A program made the position numbers and the translations under genes. A stretch of DNA of 64,000 nucleotides from RBG-13-66-14 sp964436465. Lineage in GTDB: Bacteria > RBG-13-66-14. The notes beneath the pieces were generated by a model. That model ran no database searches and was not told where the DNA came from. It worked only from the letters and a program-made list of their open reading frames with translations. How positions within the stretch are numbered: position 1 is the first letter of the stretch; every line of letters begins with the position of its first letter. This document shows positions 51,286-59,888 of this stretch, piece after piece. The DNA is taken from the NCBI GenBank assembly GCA_964436465.1, contig CAYTCV010000004.1, positions 1 to 64,000 of the forward strand, given 5' to 3'.

Positions 51286-51674
51286 GGCTGCGTTTCACCG
51301 GTCCTTTCGGCGAGCTCATCCTCGGTGAAGACCGCCTCTCCCTCTTTAGCGTCGAAGGTGAGATAGGCGCGTTTGGCGAATTTCTGCGGCTCCCGGCGCA
51401 CGGCCGACCGCCGACTGAGTTGAAGGATTAAAATCACCGCCGATACCGCGGCGCCCCCGGCCATGACCCCCAGGGCCAATCCCGCCCCGACCTCCCCGGG
51501 TACGACCGCGAGGACCACCACCGCCGCGCCGAAGAGGACGGTCAGGGTCAGGGACAGCAGGAGCGGGAACCGGTACAGCCTCCGCAGTCGCTCCGGGGGG
51601 TACTTCACCTCCACGGGCCGGAGGTCGTACCGGCCCGGCTCATCGGGAACCGGTCGCCCCACCCAGAGCCGCAT
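51276..51674 (-). CDS. Small two-TM membrane protein
   Basis: A 132-residue protein with two predicted TM segments (FPLLLSLTLTVLFGAAVVVLA and AGLALGVMAGGAAVSAVILIL) and charged ends. It starts 5 nt after the stop of the YugP-type protease gene and overlaps the zinc-ribbon gene. I do not recognise the family. Translation from the ATG at 51674 has a weak site (GGCGGTAG). Confidence 0.65.
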   Translation of the reverse strand: MRLWVGRPVPDEPGRYDLRPVEVKYPPERLRRLYRFPLLLSLTLTVLFGAAVVVLAVVPGEVGAGLALGVMAGGAAVSAVILILQLSRRSAVRREPQKFAKRAYLTFDAKEGEAVFTEDELAERTGETQPCG

Positions 51675-51679
51675 ATTTT

Positions 51680-52384
51680 CTACCGCCGGTTGAAGGCGCC
51701 GGCAATCAAGAGCAGGCGCAGCAGAATCAACAGGCTGGACACCAGGGCGGCGACGTAGGTCAGTGCCGCGGCGGAGAGAATCTTCCGCGCCCCTTTCTGC
51801 TCCTCGGGCTCCAGGTAATTCCCGTCACGCAGAATCACCAGGGCCCGCGCGCTGGCGTTGAACTCCACCGGCAGGGTTATGAGCTGGAACAGCAAAAGGA
51901 GCGTGAAACAGCCGATGCCGACCCAGACCAAGGGCTCCACGGCGAAGATGAGCCCGGCGATGAACAGCGGCAGGTAGAGCCAGGAGCCGATTCGGGTCGC
52001 GGGGACGACGGCGTTGCGCAGATGGAGCGGAAAGTAGCCGCTTCCGTGCTGGATGGCGTGGCCGACCTCATGGGCCGCCACCCCCACCGCCGCCACAGAG
52101 GCCGAATGGGCCACATCGGCGGATAGGTAAAGCTTGCGCGTCCGCGGGTCGTAGTGGTCCGACAGACGGCCGCCGACCACCTCGATTTCCACGTCGGGCA
52201 GCCCGGCCTCGGCCAGGATGCCGGCCGCCACCTGCGCCCCGGTCAGACCTCCGTGCGTCCGGACCTGGGAGTAGCGGCGGAAGCGCGAGTTGACCAGGGA
52301 CTGGGCGATGAGCCCCAGGATGAGACCGGGGACGAGGAGCAGAATCGTCCAATCGTTGTAAAACCAGCCGAAGCCGTAAAACAT
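51680..52384 (-). CDS. YugP-type membrane zinc metalloprotease (COG2738)
   Basis: A 234-residue membrane protease. The N-terminal TM (TILLLVPGLILGLIAQ) is followed by the family segment FRRYSQVRTHGGLTGAQVA. The zinc motif is HEVGHAIQH near residue 118, preceded by LYLSADVAHSASVAAVGVAA. Two or three more TM segments follow, with FNASARAL near 185 (family FDAS-like) supplying another site. I chose the ATG at 52384 (GGAGGA upstream), which gives the family start MFYGFGWFYND. It heads the operon yugP - TM protein - zinc ribbon - dtd. Confidence 0.9.
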   Translation of the reverse strand: MFYGFGWFYNDWTILLLVPGLILGLIAQSLVNSRFRRYSQVRTHGGLTGAQVAAGILAEAGLPDVEIEVVGGRLSDHYDPRTRKLYLSADVAHSASVAAVGVAAHEVGHAIQHGSGYFPLHLRNAVVPATRIGSWLYLPLFIAGLIFAVEPLVWVGIGCFTLLLLFQLITLPVEFNASARALVILRDGNYLEPEEQKGARKILSAAALTYVAALVSSLLILLRLLLIAGAFNRR

Positions 52385-52517
52385 GGGGTCCTCCGAACGC
52401 CCCTCGAATCTCGCCCCCATTATAACCACTCACGCGGTGTCTGACCACACCCGGCCCGACAACTTGACCGGTCGCTTCCACCGGCGCATAATTCAGGCGA
52501 CCCTTCCGGAGGTTCAG

Positions 52518-53036
52518 GTGGAACGGGAATCGCTACGGCTGGCCGGGCTGGAAATCATCATCACCAAGGGCGACATCGCCCGGGTGGTATGCGACGCGGT
52601 GGTCAACGCGGCGAACAACCACCTGTGGATGGGCTCGGGTGTGGCCGGCGCGTTGAAAAAGGCCGGGGGCCCCTCCGTCGAGCGCGAGGCGATGGCGCAG
52701 GGGCCCATCGAGGTGGGCCGAGCGGTGACCACGGGCGCCGGTAACCTGCCGGTCAAATGGGTCATCCACGCGGCGGTGATGGGCCAGGACCTGGAGACGG
52801 ACGCCGACAAGGTCCGACGGGCCACGGTCAGTGCCATGGAGGAGGCCGAACGAATCGGGGCTAAAACCGTCGCTCTGCCCGCTCTGGGAACCGGGGTCGG
52901 TGGACTGGCCCTGGAGGGCTGCGCCCGGGCCATGCGCGCCGGTCTGGAGGAGGCCATGCCGCTGGCGAGCGTCCGGCGCGTGATTTTCGTCCTCTACGGA
53001 CCCCGGGCCTACGAGGCCTTCCGGTCGGCGTTCTGA
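52518..53036 (+). CDS. Macro-domain protein (ADP-ribose binding)
   Basis: A 172-residue single macro domain. Hallmarks are DAVVNAANNHLWMGSGVAGAL near residue 25 (split here) and LPALGTGVGGLALEGCA near 125. Macro domains bind ADP-ribose and can remove it from proteins or nucleic acids. The GTG at 52518 has GGAGGT upstream; the open frame further upstream overlaps the divergent yugP-type gene and is rejected. Alone in its transcript, ended by a strong terminator. Confidence 0.92.
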   Translation: MERESLRLAGLEIIITKGDIARVVCDAVVNAANNHLWMGSGVAGALKKAGGPSVEREAMAQGPIEVGRAVTTGAGNLPVKWVIHAAVMGQDLETDADKVRRATVSAMEEAERIGAKTVALPALGTGVGGLALEGCARAMRAGLEEAMPLASVRRVIFVLYGPRAYEAFRSAF

Positions 53037-53048
53037 ACCGCGGTGTGT

Positions 53049-53082
53049 AAAAAAAAGAGGGGCGTTGCGCCCCGTTTTTTTT
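53049..53082. terminator. Bidirectional terminator after macro-domain gene
   Basis: A run, GGGGCG (53059-53064), loop TTG, CGCCCC (53068-53073), then eight T (53075-53082). Confidence 0.88.
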
Positions 53083-53090
53083 CGAAAAAC

Positions 53091-53321
53091 TTAGCTGCGC
53101 AGCTTTACCCGAATGACCGAGTTGGTCGTCTCGGTGCGCAGGTCGAGCACGTCGATTTCCACCGGCGGTGCATTCTCCTCCCGGACGATGACCGCCCCCT
53201 CCATCTCCTCCGCCGTGATGAAGCCGGGGAAGTAGAGGAGCCGTTCCCCGGCCTCGCGGCCCACCAGCGACCGGACGCGTAAAATCCGTCCGTCGGCCAG
53301 GTGCAACGCCGCATCGCCCAT
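53091..53321 (-). CDS. Small protein coupled to B12 radical SAM gene
   Basis: A 76-residue protein of unknown family. It has short beta strands (DGRILRVRSLVG, RLLYFPGFITAEEMEG, NAPPVEIDVLDLR), like a small SH3- or OB-type fold. Its ATG is one base after the radical SAM stop codon, with the GAGCGGGAG at the end of that gene as ribosome-binding site. It ends just before a terminator. This tight coupling makes it likely real and linked in function to the radical SAM enzyme. Confidence 0.62.
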   Translation of the reverse strand: MGDAALHLADGRILRVRSLVGREAGERLLYFPGFITAEEMEGAVIVREENAPPVEIDVLDLRTETTNSVIRVKLRS

Positions 53322-53322
53322 G

Positions 53323-54912
53323 CTACTCCCGCTCCTCGCGGCCCGAGACGGGCTGCTTCAGCGCCAGCTCCGGCATCCCCGATTTCCCCGCCCGCCGGAG
53401 CCGAAGCCGTCCCCAGAAACTCGCCCACTTCAAACCCAGTTGTAAAAACCACGGCGCACTGTTTCTCCCCCAGTTGATGACACGCATGACGAGGTTGCGC
53501 CAGGACATTAACCGGGGAGCCAGCCACCGTACGAGGTTACTCCGCCAGCGATTGCGACAGTAGCGCAGAACACGGGTCGGTATATAGGGGCTGGCCTCGA
53601 TGAGCCGGCGCAGGGTCTTCGGCGTGTAGTACTGGTCGGGGTCGGTGGCGTAGAGGGGGGAATTGTACGCATCGGCCATCTTTTCCAGGAGGCCGTCGGC
53701 TACAACTTTGTCGTAGTATTCGGTACCGGGGAAGGGGGTCAGTGAATAGGCCCCGATGTAGAACGGACGCTTCAATGCCGTGAGCACGTCGATGGTGGCC
53801 AGAATGTCCTCCGGCGTCTCGTAGACGTTATCCACCAATGTATCATAGGTTTTAGTCACGCCGTATTCGGAGAGAAGCGCGTCCACCTCTAAAAAATTCT
53901 CGTTCTCCTGAAAGCGTTCGAACACGGCGTGCGCCATGCGGCGGGAGCCGGTCTGCAGCCCAACCTCCACATGGAGCAATCCGGCGTCGGCCAGGAGCGC
54001 GAGCCTGCGCCGGTCGGTGTATTTGGGAATCAGACGGCAGACGAAGGGCAGGTTGACCCGCGCCTTGTACAGCCCGATGAACTCGTCCAGCCACTCGTCG
54101 GAACCCATGAAAAAGCTGTCGTCCTGGATGTTCACCCCGCGGATGAACGGCATCTTTTCCCGGACCTGCACCAGCTCCTCGATGCAGTTCCCCGGGCTGC
54201 GGCGCCTGAGGTAGGACTCGCCGTAGCACCGCCAGAAGAAGTTGTTCATGCAGTAACTGCAGTGGTACATGCACCCCCGGCTCGTCAAGAGGCGGTAGTA
54301 GGAACCCTCCCAGGTGTTGAGCCGCTTGTAGTCATCCCACGTCATCGGCAGGACGTCGTGCCCCGCACCGAAGAAGCAGTGCTCCACTTCGTAATCGGGA
54401 AAAGGCACCGAATCCAGCTCGTATTCGATGTATATCCGGCCGCTCCGGCGCACCTCTTCGGGGTCCTCGCCCCGGAGGACGAAACTGGGGAGCCTCCGGT
54501 CGCCGCCCGCGTCCAGGGCGTCCAGGTAGGGAACGAATACACCCTCGGCGTCGGCGATGCAGACCGCGTCGGCGTGTTCCAGGCACTCCAGGGGTCTCAC
54601 GGTGGGATGTATGCCGCCCCAGAGCACATGGCGCTCCTTTTTACGCGCTCGTTTGGACACCTCGACGGCCCGAGCGAACTCGTGGGTCATCACCGTCAGG
54701 CCGACGACGCCGATGTCCAGCTCGTCGAGCAGACGCTCAAAACCGGCCAACTCGGCCGGAGTTTCCGGATAGCGGCTGATATACGTGGGCGTGGGCTTGT
54801 GAAGGAAGAGCATCCAGACCTGGTGGCCACCTCCGCCGGCTATCGCCGACAGGACGCGGATGCTCGGCCCGTAGGCCTGGTTATCGAAGCAGACCAGGAG
54901 GACGTTGGCCAT
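53323..54912 (-). CDS. B12-binding radical SAM protein
   Basis: A 529-residue enzyme with an N-terminal cobalamin-binding Rossmann domain (~1-150, with IGVVGLTVMTHEFA and WGGIHPTVRP) and a radical SAM barrel with CMYHCSYC near residue 213 (CxxxCxxC). The C-terminal part (~430-529) is basic. The closest known types are the B12-dependent methyltransferase- or cyclase-like Fe-S oxidoreductases (BchE/HpnJ-like); the substrate is unknown. I chose the ATG at 54912, which fits the family start MANVLLVCFD. It is divergent from an MFS transporter and coupled to a small gene. Confidence 0.87.
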   Translation of the reverse strand: MANVLLVCFDNQAYGPSIRVLSAIAGGGGHQVWMLFLHKPTPTYISRYPETPAELAGFERLLDELDIGVVGLTVMTHEFARAVEVSKRARKKERHVLWGGIHPTVRPLECLEHADAVCIADAEGVFVPYLDALDAGGDRRLPSFVLRGEDPEEVRRSGRIYIEYELDSVPFPDYEVEHCFFGAGHDVLPMTWDDYKRLNTWEGSYYRLLTSRGCMYHCSYCMNNFFWRCYGESYLRRRSPGNCIEELVQVREKMPFIRGVNIQDDSFFMGSDEWLDEFIGLYKARVNLPFVCRLIPKYTDRRRLALLADAGLLHVEVGLQTGSRRMAHAVFERFQENENFLEVDALLSEYGVTKTYDTLVDNVYETPEDILATIDVLTALKRPFYIGAYSLTPFPGTEYYDKVVADGLLEKMADAYNSPLYATDPDQYYTPKTLRRLIEASPYIPTRVLRYCRNRWRSNLVRWLAPRLMSWRNLVMRVINWGRNSAPWFLQLGLKWASFWGRLRLRRAGKSGMPELALKQPVSGREERE

Positions 54913-55015
54913 GGGGATGCCCCGCCGTATTGAGCACGGTTCGGGTCGAATATAGCACAAATGCGGTCGGACCGCTGACCGCAACGGCCCTTAACCCTTC
55001 TTGAACGGGGACGGT

Positions 55016-55045
55016 TTGACCGCCGACGCCCGGAAAAGGTAAAAT
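55016..55045 (+). promoter_or_regulatory. Promoter of the MFS-bcp operon
   Basis: TTGACC (55016-55021), 18-nt spacer, TAAAAT (55040-55045), about 22 nt before the TTG start. Confidence 0.65.
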
Positions 55046-55067
55046 TTGACCCTTCCAGGGAGGGTGG

Positions 55068-56390
55068 TTGGGAAAGGCCACATCATCACCGGGTCTGCGG
55101 AACGTCAGCGTTACGAAGAACTACATCCTCCTAATCGCGGCCATCTTCTCCGCGGAGCTGGGGTACGGAATCGTCATCCCGGCGCTCCAGCTTTACTCGA
55201 CGAAGGTCCTGGGCGCCACGGTGGGCCTGGTCGGGGTGGCCATCGCGGCCTTCCCCTTCACCAACACCTTCCTGAAAATCTTCGGCGGCTCCCTGGCCGA
55301 CCGCTACGGGCGGCGGCTGATGATTGCCATCGGCCTGACCATCTCCTGTCTGAGCCCCCTCCTTCTCTCATTAATAAACGTCTCCTGGCTGATTTGGCTC
55401 TACATCCCCATCCGCGCCATGGACGGCACGGGGAACTCGGTCATCTGGCCGGCGGCCAACGCCATGGTGGCCGACATGATGGGGCGCAAGCGCCGCGACG
55501 CCGCCCTGGGTGTGCTGAACCTGAGCTTCGCCCTGGGCTCCGGCGTCGGGCCGGCCATCGGGCTGTATCTCATGGACTGGTTCGGGGGCATCGAGGGAGG
55601 GGGCGCCAAGTGGACCTTCTGGTCTGCGTCCATCCTCATCGGCCTGACGGCGCTCGGGGCGTTCCTCTTCATGCAGGAAACCCTGCGGCGGCGGCGGAAG
55701 GAACCGGTAAAAAGCCTGCCCCGGGCCGAGGTGGTTCGTAACTGGTGGAGGGAGCTGGGGCAGGCCCTGTCCGCCCTCTACAAGAACGGCAAGCTCCTGG
55801 CACTCTCCCTCCAGGGCTTCATCAACATGTTCATCGTCGGCATCAACACGAGCGTCCTGGTGTTCTACGCCGACAACGTGCTGAAGCTGCAAACCTACCA
55901 AATCGGCTTCGGCTTTTTGTTTTTATCCCTCTCGACGATTCTGTGCGTGTACCCGGCGGGACGTTACGCCGAGCGCATCGGCCGCAAGTACCTGATGATT
56001 TTCGGGATGTTCCTGGTCTCGTCGGCCATGGTCATGCTGCCCTTCATCACCCGGGCCGGGTTCTACTACACCATGATGCTCATGTCGGGGGCGGGCGTGG
56101 CGATGATTCTGCCGAGCTGGATGAGCCTTACCGTGGAGAACATGCCGCTGCGCGGCCGGGCCACGGTGCTGGGCGGTGTGGGCACCATCACCTCCTTCGG
56201 CCTGGTAATCGGCCCCATCGTCGCCGGCTACCTTTACGAGGGGGTCGCCCCCCAGGCGCCGTTCTTCTTCGCCGCGGCCCTCATCGCGGCCAACGCCGTC
56301 TTCATCACCTACGTTTTCCGCGACCATCACGAGCGCAACCGCTACCGGCGGGCCGAGTACCGCTCGCCGTACTACGTGCCCCGGGACTGA
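55068..56390 (+). CDS. MFS transporter (DHA1-like efflux)
   Basis: A 440-residue 12-TM transporter. TM1 is YILLIAAIFSAELGYGIVIPAL, and the loop after TM2 is FGGSLADRYGRR, the MFS motif A. NSVIWPAANAMVADMMGRKRR near residue 125 is the antiporter-like motif region. The C-terminal TM half includes GINTSVLVFYADN and PLRGRATVLGG. TTG start with GGGAGG upstream. It is 10 nt before the bcp gene and divergent from the B12 radical SAM gene. The substrate is unknown; drug or metabolite efflux is the family norm. Confidence 0.88.
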   Translation: MGKATSSPGLRNVSVTKNYILLIAAIFSAELGYGIVIPALQLYSTKVLGATVGLVGVAIAAFPFTNTFLKIFGGSLADRYGRRLMIAIGLTISCLSPLLLSLINVSWLIWLYIPIRAMDGTGNSVIWPAANAMVADMMGRKRRDAALGVLNLSFALGSGVGPAIGLYLMDWFGGIEGGGAKWTFWSASILIGLTALGAFLFMQETLRRRRKEPVKSLPRAEVVRNWWRELGQALSALYKNGKLLALSLQGFINMFIVGINTSVLVFYADNVLKLQTYQIGFGFLFLSLSTILCVYPAGRYAERIGRKYLMIFGMFLVSSAMVMLPFITRAGFYYTMMLMSGAGVAMILPSWMSLTVENMPLRGRATVLGGVGTITSFGLVIGPIVAGYLYEGVAPQAPFFFAAALIAANAVFITYVFRDHHERNRYRRAEYRSPYYVPRD

Positions 56391-56400
56391 CGGGAGGGAG

Positions 56401-56850
56401 ATGACCGAGCTCAAGGTCGGAGATGCCGTCCCCGCCTGGCGGACCGTCGCCGACGACGGCCGCGAGGTGGAAAGCGCCGCGCTGGCGGGCAGGCGCTACG
56501 TGCTCTACTTCTACCCCCGCGACGACACGCCCGGGTGCACGCGGGAGGCCTGCGATTTCCGCGACAGCTTCGCCCGCCTCAAAGGCGCCGGGGTGGAGGT
56601 TTTCGGGGTGTCCACCGACCCGGTCGCCCGGCATAAGAAATTCAAGCAAAAACACGCCCTGCCCTTCATGCTGCTGGCCGACCCGGAGAAGAAACTGGTC
56701 GCCGCCTTCGGCGCCGAGGGGAGCCTTTCCACCGCCCGGCGCATGACTTTTTTAATCTCACCCGACGGCCGCGTCGAAAAAATCTGGCCCCGGGTGAAGG
56801 TGAAGGGACACGTGGAGGAAATTCTGCGGGCGCTGGAACAGACGGGCTGA
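56401..56850 (+). CDS. bcp: Bcp-type thiol peroxidase (peroxiredoxin)
   Basis: A 149-residue atypical 2-Cys peroxiredoxin. The peroxidatic Cys46 lies in YPRDDTPGCTREAC and the resolving Cys51 five residues on, as in E. coli Bcp. FGVSTDPVARHKKF and FLISPDGRVEKIW follow the family order. It reduces hydroperoxides with thioredoxin. GGGAGG precedes the ATG. It is probably co-transcribed with the MFS gene. Confidence 0.95.
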   Translation: MTELKVGDAVPAWRTVADDGREVESAALAGRRYVLYFYPRDDTPGCTREACDFRDSFARLKGAGVEVFGVSTDPVARHKKFKQKHALPFMLLADPEKKLVAAFGAEGSLSTARRMTFLISPDGRVEKIWPRVKVKGHVEEILRALEQTG

Positions 56851-56886
56851 CGCATTTGAGCCGCCGCGCTTTTTAGTATATTAAAC

Positions 56887-56906
56887 GGCCCCCCCGGGGC
56901 CTTTTT
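56887..56906 (+). terminator. Terminator after bcp
   Basis: GGCCCC (56887-56892), short loop, GGGGCC (56896-56901), five T. Confidence 0.85.
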
Positions 56907-56920
56907 CACGTCATCCGGCC

Positions 56921-59794
56921 CTACTTCCCCTCCTCGAACCTCCGCCGGTCCAGGCTCACGGAGAGCATCGCGGCCGTGGCGAACAGGTCCCGCATCGCCG
57001 GACGGCTGAGGAAGGAACGCCGGTGCCGGGCCTGTGTCAGGTCGCCCAAAACCACCTCCAGCTCGTCCATGGCGCTCTTGAGTGAATTCTTCGCCGCCGG
57101 CCTGTCCCCCTGGACCAGATGGGCGCGTCCCATCAGGTGGTAGAGCAGGGCCTGGTGGACGGGATTACCGCTTTTTTCGTCGAGCACCATGGCCCGCCGG
57201 GCCAGGTCCAGTGCCTTATCGGCGTCGCCCAGCGCCAGTTCGGCCTCCGCCAACCCCTGTATAAAACCCGCCCGTTGTATATCCGAGCCCAGGCCCTCCA
57301 ACCGGGGCAGGGCCTCTTCCAGGAGTTCCTTCGCGCGTTGCGGCCGCCGGGTCATCACCATGATTTCCGCCAGATGCTGGACGGCCTTCAGTTCCCACGC
57401 CAGCATGGACGTCTCCTGAAATCCGCGCAGAGCCATCGTCACGAGGTCCTCGGCCAGTTCGAGGTTTTCCTGCTCCCGGGCCACCCGCCCCATGACGAAG
57501 AGCAGGATGCGGCGGTAGGAACTTTCCTCGGACAACCGGACCTTGAGCCCGTCCAGGGTGGCCAGCGCCTCGGCCGCCAGCCCCAGGTTCACCCGCGCCA
57601 ATCCCAGGTTCAGCTCCACGGAACTGAGGTACGTGGTGTATCGCGTACCGGCGAAGTACGCCCGGCACCGCTCCAGGCAGTCGAGGGCGGATTCCAGCCT
57701 CCCCCAATTCAGGTAAATCATGCCGAGATTGTTCAGGATGGTCATCCGCTCGTGGGGCGCCCTCACCCTGTCGAATATCGGCAGGCATTCGAGGTGGAGG
57801 TCCGCCGCCTCGCCGAACCGCCCCTGGAGATAAAGGATGTTGGCCAGGCCCAACTTGGCGTCGACCAATCCCCGGAGGTCGCCTCTCTTTCGGGCGCGCT
57901 CCGCCGCCCCGCGGAGCTGTTTCGCGGCCTCCTCCAGCCGGCCCAGGTGCCGATTGATGTTACCCAGGTCGATTTCAGCCGATACCCCCAACCAGGTTAT
58001 TCCGCCGCGTTTCACCGCCTTGACCAGGTCGGCGAGGATTTTCCCCGCCTCCTCGAGCTTCCCGCCACGCTTCAGTTGTTTGGCCTTCATCAGCTTCTTC
58101 ACATACCCGATGCCGTCCTGCTCGGGAAAGCCCATCAGCTCATCCACCAGGGACCCATCCCGCTCGAGGTCGCCCAGGGTGTCCTGGATGTCCACGGCCC
58201 GGCGAAGGGCCAGCGCCCCCTCCCGCTTTCCGCCGAACCGCTCCGCGGACTCTCGAAAGCAACGGACCGCGTCGTCGGTCTCGCCCCTCGCCTCGTGGAC
58301 GGCCCCCCGGAGGAGACATTCCCGACCCGCGAAGTGGTCGTCCTCCGCCGAGAGTGATTCACGGACGACATCCAGAAGCCGGAACGCCGAATCGAACCTG
58401 AGGAGCTCTATATCGGCCCGGGCAAGGAGCAGCCGGGCCTCCAGGCTCAGCCATTTATCCCGACCCCTGGCTGCGATACCCTCCGCCAGGGGCCCCAGGA
58501 AGTGGGTGGTGGGGAAGAAGCCCGCTCGGTGCAGTCTCTTCAGTACATCGACCAATCCGGCCAGAGCCTCGTCGTCACGGTCGACGAGCGAGAGGCGCTT
58601 CACCCGGAAGTAGTCCTCGACGAAGCTCCGCCCCGGTTCGATTTCCGCGGACAGCCCGGCCCGGATTACCTCATCCATCAACTCACCGGCAAAATCCGCT
58701 ATCCACCCGCCGAAACGCGGCACTCGGAGCGTGTAAGCCGTATCCACCCGCTCGCAGAAGAACCTTCCGGTCAGCTCACCCAGCAGCTTCTCCACCCGTT
58801 TCTTTCCGAGACCGGTGCCCCGCGCGACGCCCGCCACCGATTGCGGGCGCTCCTCTGCAGCCAGGGCGCACAGGACCTTCTTCTCTTCCTCCTTCAGCCT
58901 CTCCCAGCGGTACATGAACAGTTGAATGGGAGTCTTCGCCGTGAGAAGGCGGTTTTCGAACACGCCTCCCAGGTCCAGCTCGTAGTACGCCCGCAACTGC
59001 TCGGCGTAAATCCGGCTCCGGGGCAGCTCCGCCAGAAAATGCTCGAGCTGCGCCGGGTTGAGCCTCCGATGGAGCTCTTCCCCGAGGTTTCCCAACTCCC
59101 CGCCCCGGACCCGGGGCAGGTATCGCAGGTGGAGGCTGTCCACCCGGTCGAAGCACTCGGAAGAAACGGCGCCGACGGTCCCCCCCAGAACCAGAAGAAG
59201 AGGCGTATGGCTCCTCTCGCTCATCAACCTCTCCAGAACCGCCAGGGTCTCCAGGTCCCCCCCGCCCTCGGTGTTGTCCGCGAAAACCGCCGTGGGCCCT
59301 TCCATGACCCGTCCGAGAAGCTCGATGGTATAATCCACCCGAGTCCAGCGCAGTCCGGTCGGGTCGAGCGCTTCGCTCCCGGATTCCCCGTCGACGGACC
59401 CGGCGTAGCCCTCTTCGAGCAGGTGGAGGTTTCCCGCCATGTCGGCGGGGAGCAATTCCGCCAGCTTGGCCCAGGGGGTAAAGCCCTCCACGAGCGTCCG
59501 GGCCAGGCTCAAGGGTTCCACCACCCCGCCCCGGCCGGCGGTTCGGATTACCCTGAACCCGGTCTTTTCGGCAAAGGCGGCCAGCGCATCCCGGAAGGCG
59601 GCGCCGTCGCCCCCCATCTCCCCGGCGCATTCGATGAGAAAAGCCTTCCGCCGGGCGGCGTTCAGGCTCTCCTCGAAGATTTTATCCAGACCGGGGTCCG
59701 CGCCGGGCAGGTCGTTGACCAGTCGGTACTTCCGCCTACCGGAAATACCGGCCGGATGACGGAACTCGGGTGGCAGTTTCGATTTATACGGCAT
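56921..59794 (-). CDS. STAND-like TPR protein without a P-loop
   Basis: A 957-residue protein with the layout of STAND/MalT-type signal proteins. The N-terminal NTPase-like region spans ~30-270, a winged-helix-like part ~300-380, and the rest is TPR repeats (for example GREKRMLGNINRHLGRLEEA-like units around 600-720). Where a Walker A is expected (~55-65) the sequence is AFLIECAGEMGGDGAAF, without GKT/S. The Walker-B-like segment is PTAVFADNTEGGGDL near 165. NTP hydrolysis is thus doubtful. No kinase or output domain is fused. It has its own promoter and is divergent from miaA. Probable scaffold or regulator. Confidence 0.75.
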   Translation of the reverse strand: MPYKSKLPPEFRHPAGISGRRKYRLVNDLPGADPGLDKIFEESLNAARRKAFLIECAGEMGGDGAAFRDALAAFAEKTGFRVIRTAGRGGVVEPLSLARTLVEGFTPWAKLAELLPADMAGNLHLLEEGYAGSVDGESGSEALDPTGLRWTRVDYTIELLGRVMEGPTAVFADNTEGGGDLETLAVLERLMSERSHTPLLLVLGGTVGAVSSECFDRVDSLHLRYLPRVRGGELGNLGEELHRRLNPAQLEHFLAELPRSRIYAEQLRAYYELDLGGVFENRLLTAKTPIQLFMYRWERLKEEEKKVLCALAAEERPQSVAGVARGTGLGKKRVEKLLGELTGRFFCERVDTAYTLRVPRFGGWIADFAGELMDEVIRAGLSAEIEPGRSFVEDYFRVKRLSLVDRDDEALAGLVDVLKRLHRAGFFPTTHFLGPLAEGIAARGRDKWLSLEARLLLARADIELLRFDSAFRLLDVVRESLSAEDDHFAGRECLLRGAVHEARGETDDAVRCFRESAERFGGKREGALALRRAVDIQDTLGDLERDGSLVDELMGFPEQDGIGYVKKLMKAKQLKRGGKLEEAGKILADLVKAVKRGGITWLGVSAEIDLGNINRHLGRLEEAAKQLRGAAERARKRGDLRGLVDAKLGLANILYLQGRFGEAADLHLECLPIFDRVRAPHERMTILNNLGMIYLNWGRLESALDCLERCRAYFAGTRYTTYLSSVELNLGLARVNLGLAAEALATLDGLKVRLSEESSYRRILLFVMGRVAREQENLELAEDLVTMALRGFQETSMLAWELKAVQHLAEIMVMTRRPQRAKELLEEALPRLEGLGSDIQRAGFIQGLAEAELALGDADKALDLARRAMVLDEKSGNPVHQALLYHLMGRAHLVQGDRPAAKNSLKSAMDELEVVLGDLTQARHRRSFLSRPAMRDLFATAAMLSVSLDRRRFEEGK

Positions 59795-59818
59795 GGCGCT
59801 ATACGAAGGCTTTAGCTC

Positions 59819-59847
59819 AATTTAACACGTCTTTCACCTAATGTAAA
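59819..59847 (-). promoter_or_regulatory. Promoter of the STAND-like gene
   Basis: On the minus strand TTTACA (complement of 59842-59847), 17-nt spacer, TAAATT (complement of 59819-59824), 25 nt before the ATG. Confidence 0.72.
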
Positions 59848-59888
59848 TTTACTTTCCCCCTTCCCCAAAGCCCACACGCGGTCGCACG

